NCBI RefSeq assembly: GCF_029338275.1
Contig: NZ_CP119789.1
Coordinates: 558,001-622,000, forward strand
Length of the DNA: 64,000 bases
Origin: Haloarcula ordinaria
GTDB taxonomy: Archaea; Halobacteriota; Halobacteria; Halobacteriales; Haloarculaceae
Direction of reading: 5' to 3'
Part shown: in pieces, positions 17,537 through 26,638 of the stretch
Numbering within the stretch: position 1 is the stretch's first letter
Layout of the letters: each line of letters begins with the position of its first letter
Notes under the pieces: generated by a model
Databases searched by the model: none
Told to the model about the DNA's origin: nothing
What the model saw: only the letters and a program-made list of their open reading frames with translations
Translations under genes and position numbers: made by a program

Positions 17537-18505
17537 ATGTCACGGTCAGCACTCGTGGGCAACGTCACGGCGATGCTCGAGGACGCGGGGTTCCTCGTGA
17601 GCGACCGCTGTGCGATCCGGCCCAAGAGCTTCGACATCGCGGCGCGACGCGGCGAGGACGTGCTGCTGGTGAAGATCCTGGGGAACATCGACGCCTTCGA
17701 CGCCTACACCGGCGCCGAGATGCGCCGGCTCGGAACGTACCTGAACGCGACGCCCATCGTCCTGGGGCTACGGACCCGCGACGAGGAACTCAAACCGGGT
17801 GTGGTGTACTTCCGCCACGGCGTCCCCGTCCTCTCGCCGGACACCGCGGTCGACCTGTTCGTCGAAGAGGTCCCGCCGCTCATCTACGCCGCTCCGGGCG
17901 GCCTGTACGTCAACATCGATTCGGAGGTGCTCGCCGACGCCCGCGAGGAGAAAGAGTGGTCGCTGGGTCGCCTCGCGAAGGAGCTAGGCGTCTCGCGGCG
18001 GACCGTCTCGAAGTACGAGGACGGCATGGACGCCTCCGTCGACGTGGCGGCCGAGCTCGAGGACCTGTTCGACGCGCCGCTGACGTCGCCCGTGAACGTC
18101 CTCGAGGGGACCGAGGACATCCGCGACGAGGAACCGACGCCGGAAGACCCAGACGTCGCCCCCGAGGACGAACCCATCGCGACGGTCTTTACGCGCATCG
18201 GCTTCACCGTCCACCCCACGGACCGCGCACCGTTCAAGACGGTCAACGAGAACGCCAAGCGGCGCGAACAGGTCCTGACCGGCCACTCGGCGTTCACCGA
18301 GACGGCCGAGAAGCGCGCCCGCATCATGTCTTCGGTCGGCGAGGTCACCGGCACTCGCTCGGTGTACGTCGTCGACGAACTCAGCCGCGAGTCGGTCGAC
18401 GGCACGGCGCTCATCGCCGAGGACGAGATGGAGAACATCGAGGACGCCGACGACCTCCGTGACCTCATCATGGAACGCGGCGAAGAGCCCGAAGAAGTGG
18501 CCTGA
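17537..18505 (+). CDS. HTH-type transcriptional regulator (archaeal Cro/CI-like family)
   Basis: A 322-residue protein of the conserved archaeal family annotated as putative HTH-type transcriptional regulatory protein. The N-terminal domain (1-125) resembles a nuclease-like fold ([19 protein letters not shown]) without clear catalytic confirmation. A Cro/CI-type helix-turn-helix follows at about 140-163 ([20 protein letters not shown]), then an acidic linker (185-210) and a C-terminal domain with [17 protein letters not shown]. Monocistronic by spacing; a palindrome covers its TATA region. Target genes are unknown. Confidence 0.85.
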   Translation: MSRSALVGNVTAMLEDAGFLVSDRCAIRPKSFDIAARRGEDVLLVKILGNIDAFDAYTGAEMRRLGTYLNATPIVLGLRTRDEELKPGVVYFRHGVPVLSPDTAVDLFVEEVPPLIYAAPGGLYVNIDSEVLADAREEKEWSLGRLAKELGVSRRTVSKYEDGMDASVDVAAELEDLFDAPLTSPVNVLEGTEDIRDEEPTPEDPDVAPEDEPIATVFTRIGFTVHPTDRAPFKTVNENAKRREQVLTGHSAFTETAEKRARIMSSVGEVTGTRSVYVVDELSRESVDGTALIAEDEMENIEDADDLRDLIMERGEEPEEVA

Positions 18506-18613
18506 ACGCCGTAGTTCGGTTCTGGCGTCCCGACACCCGTTGCCGCCCGAGTGGCTGTCCGGACGGTCTCGCTATGCACAGATTCAAACCCCACAGAGCC
18601 GTGGCTCCCGACC

Positions 18614-19501
18614 GTGAACGTGTCCGTCGGTGTCGGCGTCGCGGTTCTCGCGGCGGTCGCGCTGGCGGCGCAGAGTCTCGCCGTCCGGCGGAGTACCGCC
18701 AGCCACTCCGTGAGCGACGTCGTCGCCGGCGTCTTCCTCGTCAACCTCGTCGTGCTGGTCCCCCTGTCCGTGGCGAGCTACCGCCCGCCGTACGGGCTCA
18801 CGCCGCGGTCGCTCGCCGCCCTCGCGATTGGGGGCCTGCTCGGGTCACTGCTGGCGCGTGCCGCGCTATTCGTGGGCATCGAACGGCTCGGTGCGAGCCG
18901 GGCCGAAGCGCTGAAGTCGACGTTCCCGCTGGTCGCGGTCGTCGCGGCCGTCGTGGCGCTGGGCGAGGGAATCACGCCGACAGTGGCGGCCGGCGTGGTG
19001 TTGCTGGTCGCTGGCGCGGCCGCCGTCTCGTGGGATGCCCGGGCCAGCCCGGTCACCGCGAGCGGGCGCGAGGTGTGGACCCACGTCGGGTTCCCGCTGG
19101 CGGCAGCGGTCTGTCTCGGTGTCGACCCGGTGTTCACCAAGGTCGGCCTGGCGGGCGAGACGCCGGCACTGGTCGGCGCCACCGTCCGCGTGCTGGCCGC
19201 CGCCTGTGGCTTCGGGCTGTATCTCGGCTGGCGGCGGGTGCGCCACGACGCCTCGTGGCCGTCGCGCCCGGGTCGATGGACGGTCGTCGTCGGTATCGCC
19301 AACACGACGTACCTCAGTGCATACCTGTGGGCGCTGAGCCGGGAGCCGGTGAACGTCGTCGCGCCGATTCTCGGGGCGAGCCCCTTGCTGGTACTGCTCG
19401 GGTCGGCGCTGTTCGCCCGAGACGACGAGCAGCTGACCGCCCGTCTCGGAATCGCGGTGGCGGTGCTCGTCGCCGGCGTCGTGCTCATCGTCAGTGGCTG
19501 A
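18614..19501 (+). CDS. EamA/DMT-family transporter
   Basis: Ten-helix membrane protein of the drug/metabolite transporter superfamily, about 295 residues, built as two EamA repeats (helices about 3-140 and 155-290). Seen: ARAALFVGIERLGASRAEALKSTFPLV at the end of repeat one and TTYLSAYLWALSREPVNVVAP in repeat two, the positions where EamA proteins conserve alternating small residues. No ATG precedes the first helix; the GTG at 18614 (VNVSVGVGVA) is the best start, with an upstream GTG at 18551 as alternative. Substrate unknown. Confidence 0.75.
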   Translation: MNVSVGVGVAVLAAVALAAQSLAVRRSTASHSVSDVVAGVFLVNLVVLVPLSVASYRPPYGLTPRSLAALAIGGLLGSLLARAALFVGIERLGASRAEALKSTFPLVAVVAAVVALGEGITPTVAAGVVLLVAGAAAVSWDARASPVTASGREVWTHVGFPLAAAVCLGVDPVFTKVGLAGETPALVGATVRVLAAACGFGLYLGWRRVRHDASWPSRPGRWTVVVGIANTTYLSAYLWALSREPVNVVAPILGASPLLVLLGSALFARDDEQLTARLGIAVAVLVAGVVLIVSG

Positions 19502-19519
19502 CGTGCAGTCGGCGGTCGC

Positions 19520-20503
19520 TCAGCCGACGATTCCGAGCAGTCCCAGGACCCACCGACCGAGCTCCGACGCCGCGAACGCGGCCCCCTCCGGTCGCGTCAG
19601 CGAACGGCCGGTCCAGAGGGCCGCGACCGCGAGGACGGTCACCGCCACCAGCCACGCGAGCGTCTCCAGCGAGACGGGGCTGACGCCAAGCGGGCGGACG
19701 AGTGCGGCCAGTCCCAGTATCCCCAGCAGGTTGAAGATGTTGCTACCGACGACGTTGCCCACGGAGACGCCGAGACTACCGCGACGGACGGCGACCAGCG
19801 AGACGGCGAACTCCGGCGTCGAGGTGCCCGCGGCGACGATGGTGCCGCCGATGACCCAGTCGGAGAGACCGGCCCCGCTGGCGAGCGCCGAAGCCGCGCC
19901 GACCATCGCGTCGCCGCTGACGAGGACGATTCCCAGGGCGACGACGACCGCCAGTGGGTCCCGCCCCGGGAACGAGAACCGTCCAGCGAGCGACGTCGTC
20001 GCCGGATGGTCAGCTTCGCTGTCGGGCTCGGCCGCCGGTTCGGTCGGGGTGGCCCGGAGCAGGTAGCCGGTGTAGGCAACGAACAGACCGACGAGGAGCG
20101 CCCCTTCGAGCCGGGATATCGAGAGGTCGAGGAGTGCGAGACCACCGACGGCGGTGCTCGCGAGCAACGCCAGTCCATCACGCCGCAGAAGTGAGTCCGT
20201 GACAGGGAGGACGTGTATCAGCGCGACGACGCCGAGGATGAACGCGAGGTTGTAGACGTTCGAGCCTAAGACGTTGGCGACCGCGATGTCGCCCAGACTC
20301 TTGACGGCGGCGTCGGTCGAGACCGCCAGCTCCGGCATAGAGGTACCCATCGAGACGACCGTCAGGCCGATGACGAGGTCGGAGAGCCCGAATCGCCGGG
20401 CGATTCGGACCACAGTATCGACGAGTAGTCGGGCACCGACCCACAGGCCGATGACGGAGAGCGCGACGACGGCGAGATGCGCGAACGGGCTACCGTGAGC
20501 CAT
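19520..20503 (-). CDS. Calcium/sodium antiporter (CaCA family)
   Basis: Cation/Ca2+ exchanger of 327 residues with about ten transmembrane helices. Both alpha repeats are visible: GLTVVSMGTSMPELAVS (repeat 1) and GGTIVAAGTSTPEFAVS (repeat 2), each with the GTS.PE motif carrying the Ca2+-binding glutamate, followed by GSNVYNLAFILG and GSNIFNLLGILG. The ATG at 20503 (MAHGSPFAHLAV) is preferred over an upstream in-frame ATG at 20557. It converges with the EamA gene (18 bases apart). Confidence 0.92.
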   Translation of the reverse strand: MAHGSPFAHLAVVALSVIGLWVGARLLVDTVVRIARRFGLSDLVIGLTVVSMGTSMPELAVSTDAAVKSLGDIAVANVLGSNVYNLAFILGVVALIHVLPVTDSLLRRDGLALLASTAVGGLALLDLSISRLEGALLVGLFVAYTGYLLRATPTEPAAEPDSEADHPATTSLAGRFSFPGRDPLAVVVALGIVLVSGDAMVGAASALASGAGLSDWVIGGTIVAAGTSTPEFAVSLVAVRRGSLGVSVGNVVGSNIFNLLGILGLAALVRPLGVSPVSLETLAWLVAVTVLAVAALWTGRSLTRPEGAAFAASELGRWVLGLLGIVG

Positions 20504-20604
20504 CACTCGATTCGACCACACTGCCGGCTCCGAAATCAACGTTGTGCCGGCGGGCACGGGCTGCGAGAGTCACCCCCCGGACCATGCACTGAAGAATGGC
20601 GACG

Positions 20605-20862
20605 TTACGCCGCGCTCGAACCGTACGTCGCTTCCAGATACTCGACGATGTCGTCGGACTCGGGCATCCCCTCGATGTCGTGGTCGGGGTCGACCAGCAC
20701 CGGGACGCCGGTCTGGCCGGAGACCGCCTCGACCTCGGTGCGCTCGGAGTGCGAGCGCGGGACCATGTGGGACTCGTATTCGAGACCCAGTTCGTCGAGT
20801 TTCGTCTTCACTTTCGCGCAGTACGGACAGCCCTCCAGTTCGTAGAGTTCGAGGTTTGCCAT
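20605..20862 (-). CDS. Glutaredoxin-like protein
   Basis: An 85-residue thioredoxin-fold protein with the dithiol site CPYC (12-15) in YELEGCPYCAKVKTKLDELG, a cis-proline segment GVPVLVD (about 52-58) and the C-terminal ESDDIVEYLEATYG helix resembling a GST N-terminal domain. Haloarchaea use gamma-glutamylcysteine rather than glutathione, so the reductant is not obvious. The ATG at 20862 is the first that starts a thioredoxin fold; the longer open frame upstream is shadow of the permease gene. Confidence 0.88.
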   Translation of the reverse strand: MANLELYELEGCPYCAKVKTKLDELGLEYESHMVPRSHSERTEVEAVSGQTGVPVLVDPDHDIEGMPESDDIVEYLEATYGSSAA

Positions 20863-20927
20863 CGGCTCGACGTAGCGGGGCCAGCCGAAAAAGCGCGTCG
20901 GTGGTGTGTTCGGTCCGTGCAGCCCCG

Positions 20928-22364
20928 TCAGACCGCGCTCGTGAGGACGCCGCCGGTGCGGACGACGAAGTACAGCACGAAGGCCGCGGCCAGCACCCAC
21001 TGGCCGACGAGCACGTCGTCGAACTCGCCCTGGGCGGTCTTGACGATGGGGTACGAGACGATGCCGGCCGCGATACCGTAGGCGATGGAGTAGGTGAACG
21101 GCATCACCATGATGGTGAGGCCGGCCGGGACGGCGTGGGCGAAGTTGTCCCACTGGATGTCGACGATGTTGCGCATCAGCAGGACGGCAACGACGACCAG
21201 CGCGATGTGCGAGGCGTAGAGCGGAATCGCCGTCGCCAGCGGGACGATAGCCAGCGAGGCGAGGAAGAGGCCGGCGATGACGAGTGCGGTGAGGCCGGTT
21301 CGCCCGCCCTCCTCGACACCCGTCGCGGACTCGATGTAGGTCGTCACCGTCGAGGTGCCGAGCATCCCGCCGATGGTGGTCCCGACGGCGTCGGCCATCA
21401 GGGGCTTGTCGATGTCCGGGAAGTCGCCGTCCTCGTCGAGGAAGTCACCGGCCTGGCCGACGCCGACCAGCGTGCCGGCGGTGTCGAAGAAGTCCACGAA
21501 GAAGAACGTGAAGACGATGAGCGCGAAGGAGAACGCCTCGACCTGGCCGAAGCCGGCGAGGAACGCGCCGGCGAGCGGCGTGATGTCGTACTGTGCGCTC
21601 GCGAGCTGCGAGGCGTCGAACCCGCCGTTCTGGACGGCGGCGGTCGCCAGGACGCCGGGTTGCGCGAGGCCGACGAACGTCGCGACAGCGCCCAGAATCG
21701 TCGTCAGGAGGATGCCGGCGATGATGGACCCACGGATACCGGCGGCGTAGAGGACGAACGTCAAAAAGAGCCCGAGCACCGAGAGGATGGCGACGGGGTC
21801 GCTAGCGATGTTGCCCAGCCCCACGAGCGTCGCCGGGTCGTCGACGACGATGCCCATCGCCTCTAAGCCGATAATCGCGAGGAAGAGGCCGATACCGGCC
21901 CCGACGGCGAACTTCACCGGTTCGGGGAACAGCTGGATGATGTACTCCCGGGCACCGACCGCCGTGAGGATGATGAAGATAATCCCCTCGACGACGATGG
22001 CCGCGAGGGCCGTCTGCCACGGCACGCCGAGCACGCCGATGACGGTGATGGCGAAGAAGGCGTTCAGGCCCAGGCCAGGTGCCAGACCGAATGGCCGGTT
22101 CGCATAGAAGGCCATCACCAGCATCGCCACCGCCGACGAGAGGATGGTGACGACGGCCAGCATCTGCAGGACCTCCGGCGGCGAGAAGCCCTCGATAGCG
22201 ATGCCGCCTGGGGTGTTGTCTTCGGGGAACGCCGTCAGGATGACCGGGTTGAGGAAGACGATGTAGCTCATCGTCAGGAACGTCGTCACCCCGGCCAGGA
22301 CCTCGGTCCTGACGTCGGTGTCGTGCTCGGCTAACTTGAACAACTCCTCCAGTGTACTCGCCAT
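20928..22364 (-). CDS. NCS2-family purine permease (AzgA-like)
   Basis: Nucleobase:cation symporter of 478 residues, about 14 transmembrane segments. Seen: VLAGVTTFLTMSYIVFLNP near the N-terminus, PFGLAPGLGLNAFFAITV with the family NAFF motif, and FTFFFVDFFDTAGTLVGVG (family FDT motif). These favour the adenine/guanine/hypoxanthine branch (AzgA/PbuG) over uracil permeases. ATG 22364 gives MASTLEELFKL; another in-frame ATG lies at 22379. It sits near pyrE, which fits nucleobase metabolism, but the genes are 100 bases apart. Confidence 0.88.
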   Translation of the reverse strand: MASTLEELFKLAEHDTDVRTEVLAGVTTFLTMSYIVFLNPVILTAFPEDNTPGGIAIEGFSPPEVLQMLAVVTILSSAVAMLVMAFYANRPFGLAPGLGLNAFFAITVIGVLGVPWQTALAAIVVEGIIFIILTAVGAREYIIQLFPEPVKFAVGAGIGLFLAIIGLEAMGIVVDDPATLVGLGNIASDPVAILSVLGLFLTFVLYAAGIRGSIIAGILLTTILGAVATFVGLAQPGVLATAAVQNGGFDASQLASAQYDITPLAGAFLAGFGQVEAFSFALIVFTFFFVDFFDTAGTLVGVGQAGDFLDEDGDFPDIDKPLMADAVGTTIGGMLGTSTVTTYIESATGVEEGGRTGLTALVIAGLFLASLAIVPLATAIPLYASHIALVVVAVLLMRNIVDIQWDNFAHAVPAGLTIMVMPFTYSIAYGIAAGIVSYPIVKTAQGEFDDVLVGQWVLAAAFVLYFVVRTGGVLTSAV

Positions 22365-22464
22365 TTGCCCGAGACTCACAGTAATGGGGCATAAACGTGG
22401 CGAGACCGAGCGAAAATAGTCGCCTCACCGACGGTTTCGGAACGTCGTGTCCGCAGTCCGTCGA

Positions 22465-23010
22465 TTACGCGTCGACGTCGACGTCCGCCGGGGCGTCGGC
22501 GAGCAGGTCGGCGGCGGTCACCAGGGATTCGAGTTCGAGGTCGTGCGCCGCGAGGTTCGCCTGGGCGCCCTCCTGGCGGTCGACGACGACGAGGACGCGG
22601 TCGACGACGGCGCCGGCCTCCCGGAGCGCCTCGGCGGCGTCGACGGCGCTCTGCCCGGTGGTGGCGATGTCCTCGATGATCACGACCGCCTCGCCCTCGT
22701 GCAGTTCACCCTCGATCCGGTTACCGGTGCCGTACTCCTTGGCCTGCTTGCGCGCGATGACGTATGGCAGCCCGGTCTCGACGCTGGTGACGGCGACGAG
22801 CGGGACGGCCCCGAGCGCGACGCCCGCGAGTTTCGTCTCCCCGACCCGGTCGGCGAACGCCTCGGCGATGAGTTCCAGGCACCGTGGGTCCGTCTCGAAG
22901 ACGTACTTGTCGACGTAGTAGTTCGAGGTGCCGCCGTGGGAGAGCTCGAACTCGCCGAACTTCACGGCGTCTGCGTCCCGGAGCGCCTCGATGAGTTCGT
23001 CGTTTGCCAT
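22465..23010 (-). CDS. pyrE: Orotate phosphoribosyltransferase
   Basis: Converts orotate and PRPP to OMP in pyrimidine synthesis. It has 181 residues. Seen: [20 protein letters not shown] (substrate loop), [17 protein letters not shown] with the catalytic lysine loop, and the PRPP motif [16 protein letters not shown] at 23010 ([19 protein letters not shown]) is the family start; upstream in-frame codons are non-coding. Divergent from the phosphohexomutase gene across 109 bases. Confidence 0.95.
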   Translation of the reverse strand: MANDELIEALRDADAVKFGEFELSHGGTSNYYVDKYVFETDPRCLELIAEAFADRVGETKLAGVALGAVPLVAVTSVETGLPYVIARKQAKEYGTGNRIEGELHEGEAVVIIEDIATTGQSAVDAAEALREAGAVVDRVLVVVDRQEGAQANLAAHDLELESLVTAADLLADAPADVDVDA

Positions 23011-23119
23011 ACACGCCAGTCGTCGACCCCGGGGCAAATAGCCATTGGAATCGTCGACGCCCGGCGGCCCGGCGGGATGGCGACATTCATAAGCCGGTCG
23101 GCGATAGATGACTGCTCGA

Positions 23120-24472
23120 ATGCACGTCTTCGGTTCGAGCGGCGTTCGGGGGGTCGCTGGGGAGACCATGACGCCCGGGTTCGTCCTGCAGATCGCACAG
23201 GCGACCGGCAGCGTCTGGGCCGACGACTACGACCGGGTCGCCGTCGGTCGGGACACGCGGACGACGGGGCGGACCTTGGCCAACGCCGCCGTCAGCGGGC
23301 TGACCAGCCTCGGGCTCGACGTCGACCGGGTCGGCGTCGTCCCGACGCCCGGCCTGCAGGCCTACTGCAGTCGAAACGAGGTCCCGGGACTGATGGTGAC
23401 CGCGAGTCACAACCCGCCGGCCTACAACGGCGTCAAGGTCGTCGGCGCCGACGGCGTCGGCCTCACGCGCGACGCGCTGAACCGCATCGAGACGGCGCTC
23501 GACGACGCGGTGGCCCACGTCGGCTGGGCCGAGACCGGGACGGACCGGACCGTCGAATCGGCCCGGCGGACCTACCGCGAGGCGGTCGTCGCGGCCGTCG
23601 ATGCCGAGCGCATCGCCGCCGCCGACCTCACCGTCGTCGTCGACCCCGGCCACGGCGCGGGGTCGCTGGTCAGTCCAGACCTCTTTCGCGAACTGGGCTG
23701 TACGGTCCACACCGTCCACGCCCAGCCGGATGGCCACTTCCCGGGGCGGAACCCCGAACCGGTCCCGGAGAACCTGGCGGACCTGCGGGCGTACGTCGAG
23801 TCGACGGGCGCGGACCTCGGCATCGCCCACGACGGGGACGCCGACCGCGCGATGTTCGTCGACGAGACCGGGACTCACGTCCCCGGGGAGAGCTCGCTCG
23901 CGGCGCTCGCGGCGGCCGAGCTCGAACCGGGCGACACCGTGGTGTCCGCGGTCAACGCCTCACAGCGCCTCGTCGACGCCGCGGAGGCCGCCGACGCCGA
24001 CCTCTCGCTGTCGCCCATCGGGTCGACCAACATCGTCAGTCGCATCCGGGCGCTCGAGGAGGCCGGCGAGACGGTCCCCGTCGCCGGCGAGGGGAACGGC
24101 GGGCTGTTCTTCCCGCGGTATCGCATCGCACGGGACGGCGCGTACACCGCCGCCCGGTTCTGCGAGCTGGTCGCCGTGACGCCCGCGAGCGAACTGGTCG
24201 AACCGTACAGCGACTACCACACCGTCAGACGCGGCCTCGAGTACGACGACGAGGCCGAGCGCGAGGCGATGCTCGACCGCGTCGAGGCCTACGCCACCGA
24301 CGCCGACGCCGACATCGATACGACCGACGGGTGGCGACTGGACTACGGCGACGCCTGGGTGCTGGCCCGCCCCTCGGGGACCGAACCCATCGTCCGGGTG
24401 TACGCCGAGGCCCGGGACGTCGACCGGGCCGCGTCGCTGGCGGACGAGCTCGTCGACGTGGCTCGGTCGTAA
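23120..24472 (+). CDS. glmM: Phosphoglucosamine mutase / phosphomannomutase family (GlmM-like)
   Basis: Alpha-D-phosphohexomutase of 450 residues with all four domains. N-terminal [12 protein letters not shown]; catalytic phosphoserine S96 in [10 protein letters not shown]; Mg2+ loop HDGDADR; sugar-binding [10 protein letters not shown]; and phosphate-binding [12 protein letters not shown] near the C-terminus. Haloarchaea have several paralogues; this one resembles those annotated GlmM (glucosamine-6-P to glucosamine-1-P), but substrate choice cannot be settled by eye. ATG 23120 preferred over in-frame ATG 23108. Confidence 0.88.
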   Translation: MHVFGSSGVRGVAGETMTPGFVLQIAQATGSVWADDYDRVAVGRDTRTTGRTLANAAVSGLTSLGLDVDRVGVVPTPGLQAYCSRNEVPGLMVTASHNPPAYNGVKVVGADGVGLTRDALNRIETALDDAVAHVGWAETGTDRTVESARRTYREAVVAAVDAERIAAADLTVVVDPGHGAGSLVSPDLFRELGCTVHTVHAQPDGHFPGRNPEPVPENLADLRAYVESTGADLGIAHDGDADRAMFVDETGTHVPGESSLAALAAAELEPGDTVVSAVNASQRLVDAAEAADADLSLSPIGSTNIVSRIRALEEAGETVPVAGEGNGGLFFPRYRIARDGAYTAARFCELVAVTPASELVEPYSDYHTVRRGLEYDDEAEREAMLDRVEAYATDADADIDTTDGWRLDYGDAWVLARPSGTEPIVRVYAEARDVDRAASLADELVDVARS

Positions 24473-24498
24473 CCGGCACCCGGTCGTCCGGCCGCCGG

Positions 24499-25617
24499 TC
24501 ACAGCCCGCCGTACTCCTCCAGCGCCCGCTCGATAGCGTCGCGCTCCTCGCGAGCGGCCGCCAGGTCGCGCTCGACGGCCCCGCTGGCGACGCGCTCGCG
24601 CTCGGTCTCTGAGAGCTGGTCGCGGGCGAGCGCGCTGTCCCGGAGAGTCGCGTAGTCGTCCCGGCGGGTGAGTGCACGGACCGCACGGAGGCGGGCGACG
24701 ACCGATTCGTCGGCGAAGCCGACGACGACCGACTGGTAGGCCCGGGTGGTCCAGGCGAGGTGGTCGGCCGGTGGCGGCGGCCACTCGACAGTCACCGGCC
24801 CGGCGTCGAGCCGTTCGAGGTACGTCTGGCGGGTCGCCACCGCTCGCTTGAGCGCGGCCGTGTCCGCGACGTAGTGGTCGAGTTTCGACGCCGAGTAGTC
24901 GGCGTACTCGAGCAGTTTCGGGATGGGTGCCTCGCCGGCCTCGTGGGTCCGGACGTACTCGAGCAGCTCGTCGGGCGGCGACTGGAACGAGACCAGCGGG
25001 TAGGCGTCGGCACGCTGAATCCGCTCCAGGACCTCGCGGGCCGACTGCTCGCTGCGGAACGTCCGGAACGCCTCACCGACGGCCTCGTTGTACGTCTCGA
25101 TGGGCCCCTGCAGCTCCTCGACCGGGGCGTCCAGGTCGGCGTCGCCTAGTCGCACGAGTCGTTCGAGGTCCGCGATTCGCGACTCGACGTCGTCCAGCCG
25201 CCGCCGCGCGTCCCGCCGCGCCGCGATGTAGGCCTCGCGGGCCGCCTCAAGGTCGTCGAGTCGCGAGACGAGGTCGCCGACCGGTTCGAGGTCACGTCGC
25301 GCGCGCTCGAAGTCGGAGTCCGTGAGCCGGCGCTGCTGGAGGTCGTCGTCGACGGCCTCGAACGTCTCGCGCTTCGGGACGTCGTCGTCCAGGTCGGTCG
25401 TCAGCGTGGCGACGGCGCCCTGGAACTCCGTGAACGCCTGGAAGTTCCCGCTCCCCGTCGCGGTGTCCTCGTAGCGGTCGAGCAGGTCTCGGAACCGCCG
25501 ATAGGCGTCACGACAGGCCTCCAGGCGCTCCTGGCCGACGTCGTCGACGCGTTCGCTGGCCGTCTCGTACTCGCGTGCGGCGGCCGCCAGGTCGCGGACG
25601 GCGTCGGGCTCACTCAT
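24499..25617 (-). CDS. Haloarchaeal coiled-coil protein, function unknown
   Basis: A 372-residue acidic, helix-rich protein with long coiled-coil stretches (about 1-190: heptad-like Leu with many Arg, Asp and Glu) and a C-terminal segment (270-372) ending VERDLAAAREERDAIERALE. There is no signal peptide or membrane span. A family of such proteins is conserved in haloarchaea, but I cannot name a function. The ATG at 25617 (MSEPDAVRDLAAAAREYE) lies 4 bases after the hisI stop, so it is in an operon with hisI. Confidence 0.7.
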   Translation of the reverse strand: MSEPDAVRDLAAAAREYETASERVDDVGQERLEACRDAYRRFRDLLDRYEDTATGSGNFQAFTEFQGAVATLTTDLDDDVPKRETFEAVDDDLQQRRLTDSDFERARRDLEPVGDLVSRLDDLEAAREAYIAARRDARRRLDDVESRIADLERLVRLGDADLDAPVEELQGPIETYNEAVGEAFRTFRSEQSAREVLERIQRADAYPLVSFQSPPDELLEYVRTHEAGEAPIPKLLEYADYSASKLDHYVADTAALKRAVATRQTYLERLDAGPVTVEWPPPPADHLAWTTRAYQSVVVGFADESVVARLRAVRALTRRDDYATLRDSALARDQLSETERERVASGAVERDLAAAREERDAIERALEEYGGL

Positions 25618-25621
25618 CGGT

Positions 25622-25984
25622 TCAGTAGACGTCGTCGGGGTCGAACACCCGTTCGCCGACGGTCGCACCGTCGACGGTCCGGTAGAAACACGACTCGTAG
25701 CCGGTGTGACAGGCGCCGCCGGACTGGTCGACGAGATAGAGCAGGGCGTCGCCGTCGCAGTCGACGCGGACCTCCGCTATCTCCTGGGTGTGACCGCTCG
25801 TGCCGCCCTTCTTCCAGAGTTCGTCGCGGCTCCGCGAGTAGTAGTGCGCGTAGCCGGTCTCACGGGTCCGTTCGAGCGCCTCCTCGGTGACGTAGGCGAG
25901 CATCAGCACCTCGCCGGAGTCGGCGTCCTGGGCGACGGCGGGGATGTACTCCTGCTCGTCGAACGCGAGGTCCACGTCGGTCAT
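25622..25984 (-). CDS. hisI: Phosphoribosyl-AMP cyclohydrolase
   Basis: Third step of histidine synthesis: opens the adenine ring of PR-AMP, a zinc- and magnesium-dependent reaction. It has 120 residues, normal for a monofunctional HisI. Visible: [36 protein letters not shown], Mg2+ site [11 protein letters not shown] and Zn cysteines in [11 protein letters not shown]. No other his gene lies nearby. Followed 4 bases later by a coiled-coil protein gene. Confidence 0.96.
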   Translation of the reverse strand: MTDVDLAFDEQEYIPAVAQDADSGEVLMLAYVTEEALERTRETGYAHYYSRSRDELWKKGGTSGHTQEIAEVRVDCDGDALLYLVDQSGGACHTGYESCFYRTVDGATVGERVFDPDDVY

Positions 25985-26066
25985 ACTCGGTCGGAAGCCC
26001 GTCCGGAAGATAGGTCTTGTGACAGGGACAGGAGGGGTGTGAGATTCAGCTAACTTGAATGTGAAC

Positions 26067-26122
26067 AGCCAGAAAGCCCCACCCGAAGCTGGGTGGTCAG
26101 CCGGACTGGGGGCTTTCTGGCT
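26067..26122. repeat. Hairpin element AGCCAGAAAGCCCC / GGGGCTTTCTGGCT
   Basis: Perfect 14-base inverted repeat (26067-26080 and 26109-26122) enclosing a second small hairpin (CCACCC 26079-26084, GGGTGG 26091-26096). It lies in the divergent intergenic space between hisI and the UspA gene. The arms match the inverted repeat at 4737-4897, differing at one position in the shared core. It may form a stable RNA structure; no transcript evidence is available. Confidence 0.75.
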
Positions 26123-26199
26123 CTCCGAACCGATAGCTGCTACACGAAACAGTCCTGCGATGGGCGTGGCTACTTGTACCTCCGCTCACGACTACGGGT

Positions 26200-26631
26200 A
26201 TGGCCCCATCGCACGTCCTCGTCCCGCTGGACGGGTCGCCGCTGGCCGACGAGGCGCTCGTCCACGCACTCGAGACGTTCGACTGTCGCGTGACGGTACT
26301 GAACGTGGTCACGCCGCTGGACGGGGGGATGAGCGAGGGCGGCGTCCTCGGTGCCGACGAGAGTCGCGAAGAGAGCGCACGCGCCCGGGCGGACAGACTC
26401 GTCGAGCGCGCCGAACGACAGGCGGCCGACGCCGACCGGAGCGTCGAGACGGCCGTCGAGACCGGCGACCCCGCCGAGACCATCCTCGAGTTCGTCGACG
26501 CAAACGACGTCGACCAGGTCGTGATGGGCGGCCACGGCGGGGAGCGCCACGAGATAGCGCGGCGACTCCTCGGGACCGTCGCGACCAGCGTCGTCAGCGA
26601 GGCGCCGGTGACGGTGACGGTGGTCCGCTGA
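26200..26631 (+). CDS. Universal stress protein (UspA family)
   Basis: A 143-residue UspA-fold protein. Beta1 VLVPLDGSPLADEALVHALE and the C-terminal ATP-type loop VVMGGHGGERHEIARRLLGTVATSVV, with the G-x2-G-x9-G(S/T)-like pattern, are visible, ending VTVTVVR. Single domain and cytosolic. It ends 8 bases before the convergent PiT permease. UspA genes are often paired with transporters in haloarchaea; a regulatory link here is inference. Confidence 0.9.
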   Translation: MAPSHVLVPLDGSPLADEALVHALETFDCRVTVLNVVTPLDGGMSEGGVLGADESREESARARADRLVERAERQAADADRSVETAVETGDPAETILEFVDANDVDQVVMGGHGGERHEIARRLLGTVATSVVSEAPVTVTVVR

Positions 26632-26638
26632 CGCCGGC

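Noticed and set aside
17407..17688. Minus-strand frame upstream of and over the HTH regulator start
   Set aside because: Covers the promoter palindrome and the start of a well-supported gene; translation is Ser/Pro/Arg-rich.
22447..24612. Long plus-strand frame across pyrE and the phosphohexomutase
   Set aside because: It crosses two clear genes in wrong frames and has low-complexity Arg-rich translation.
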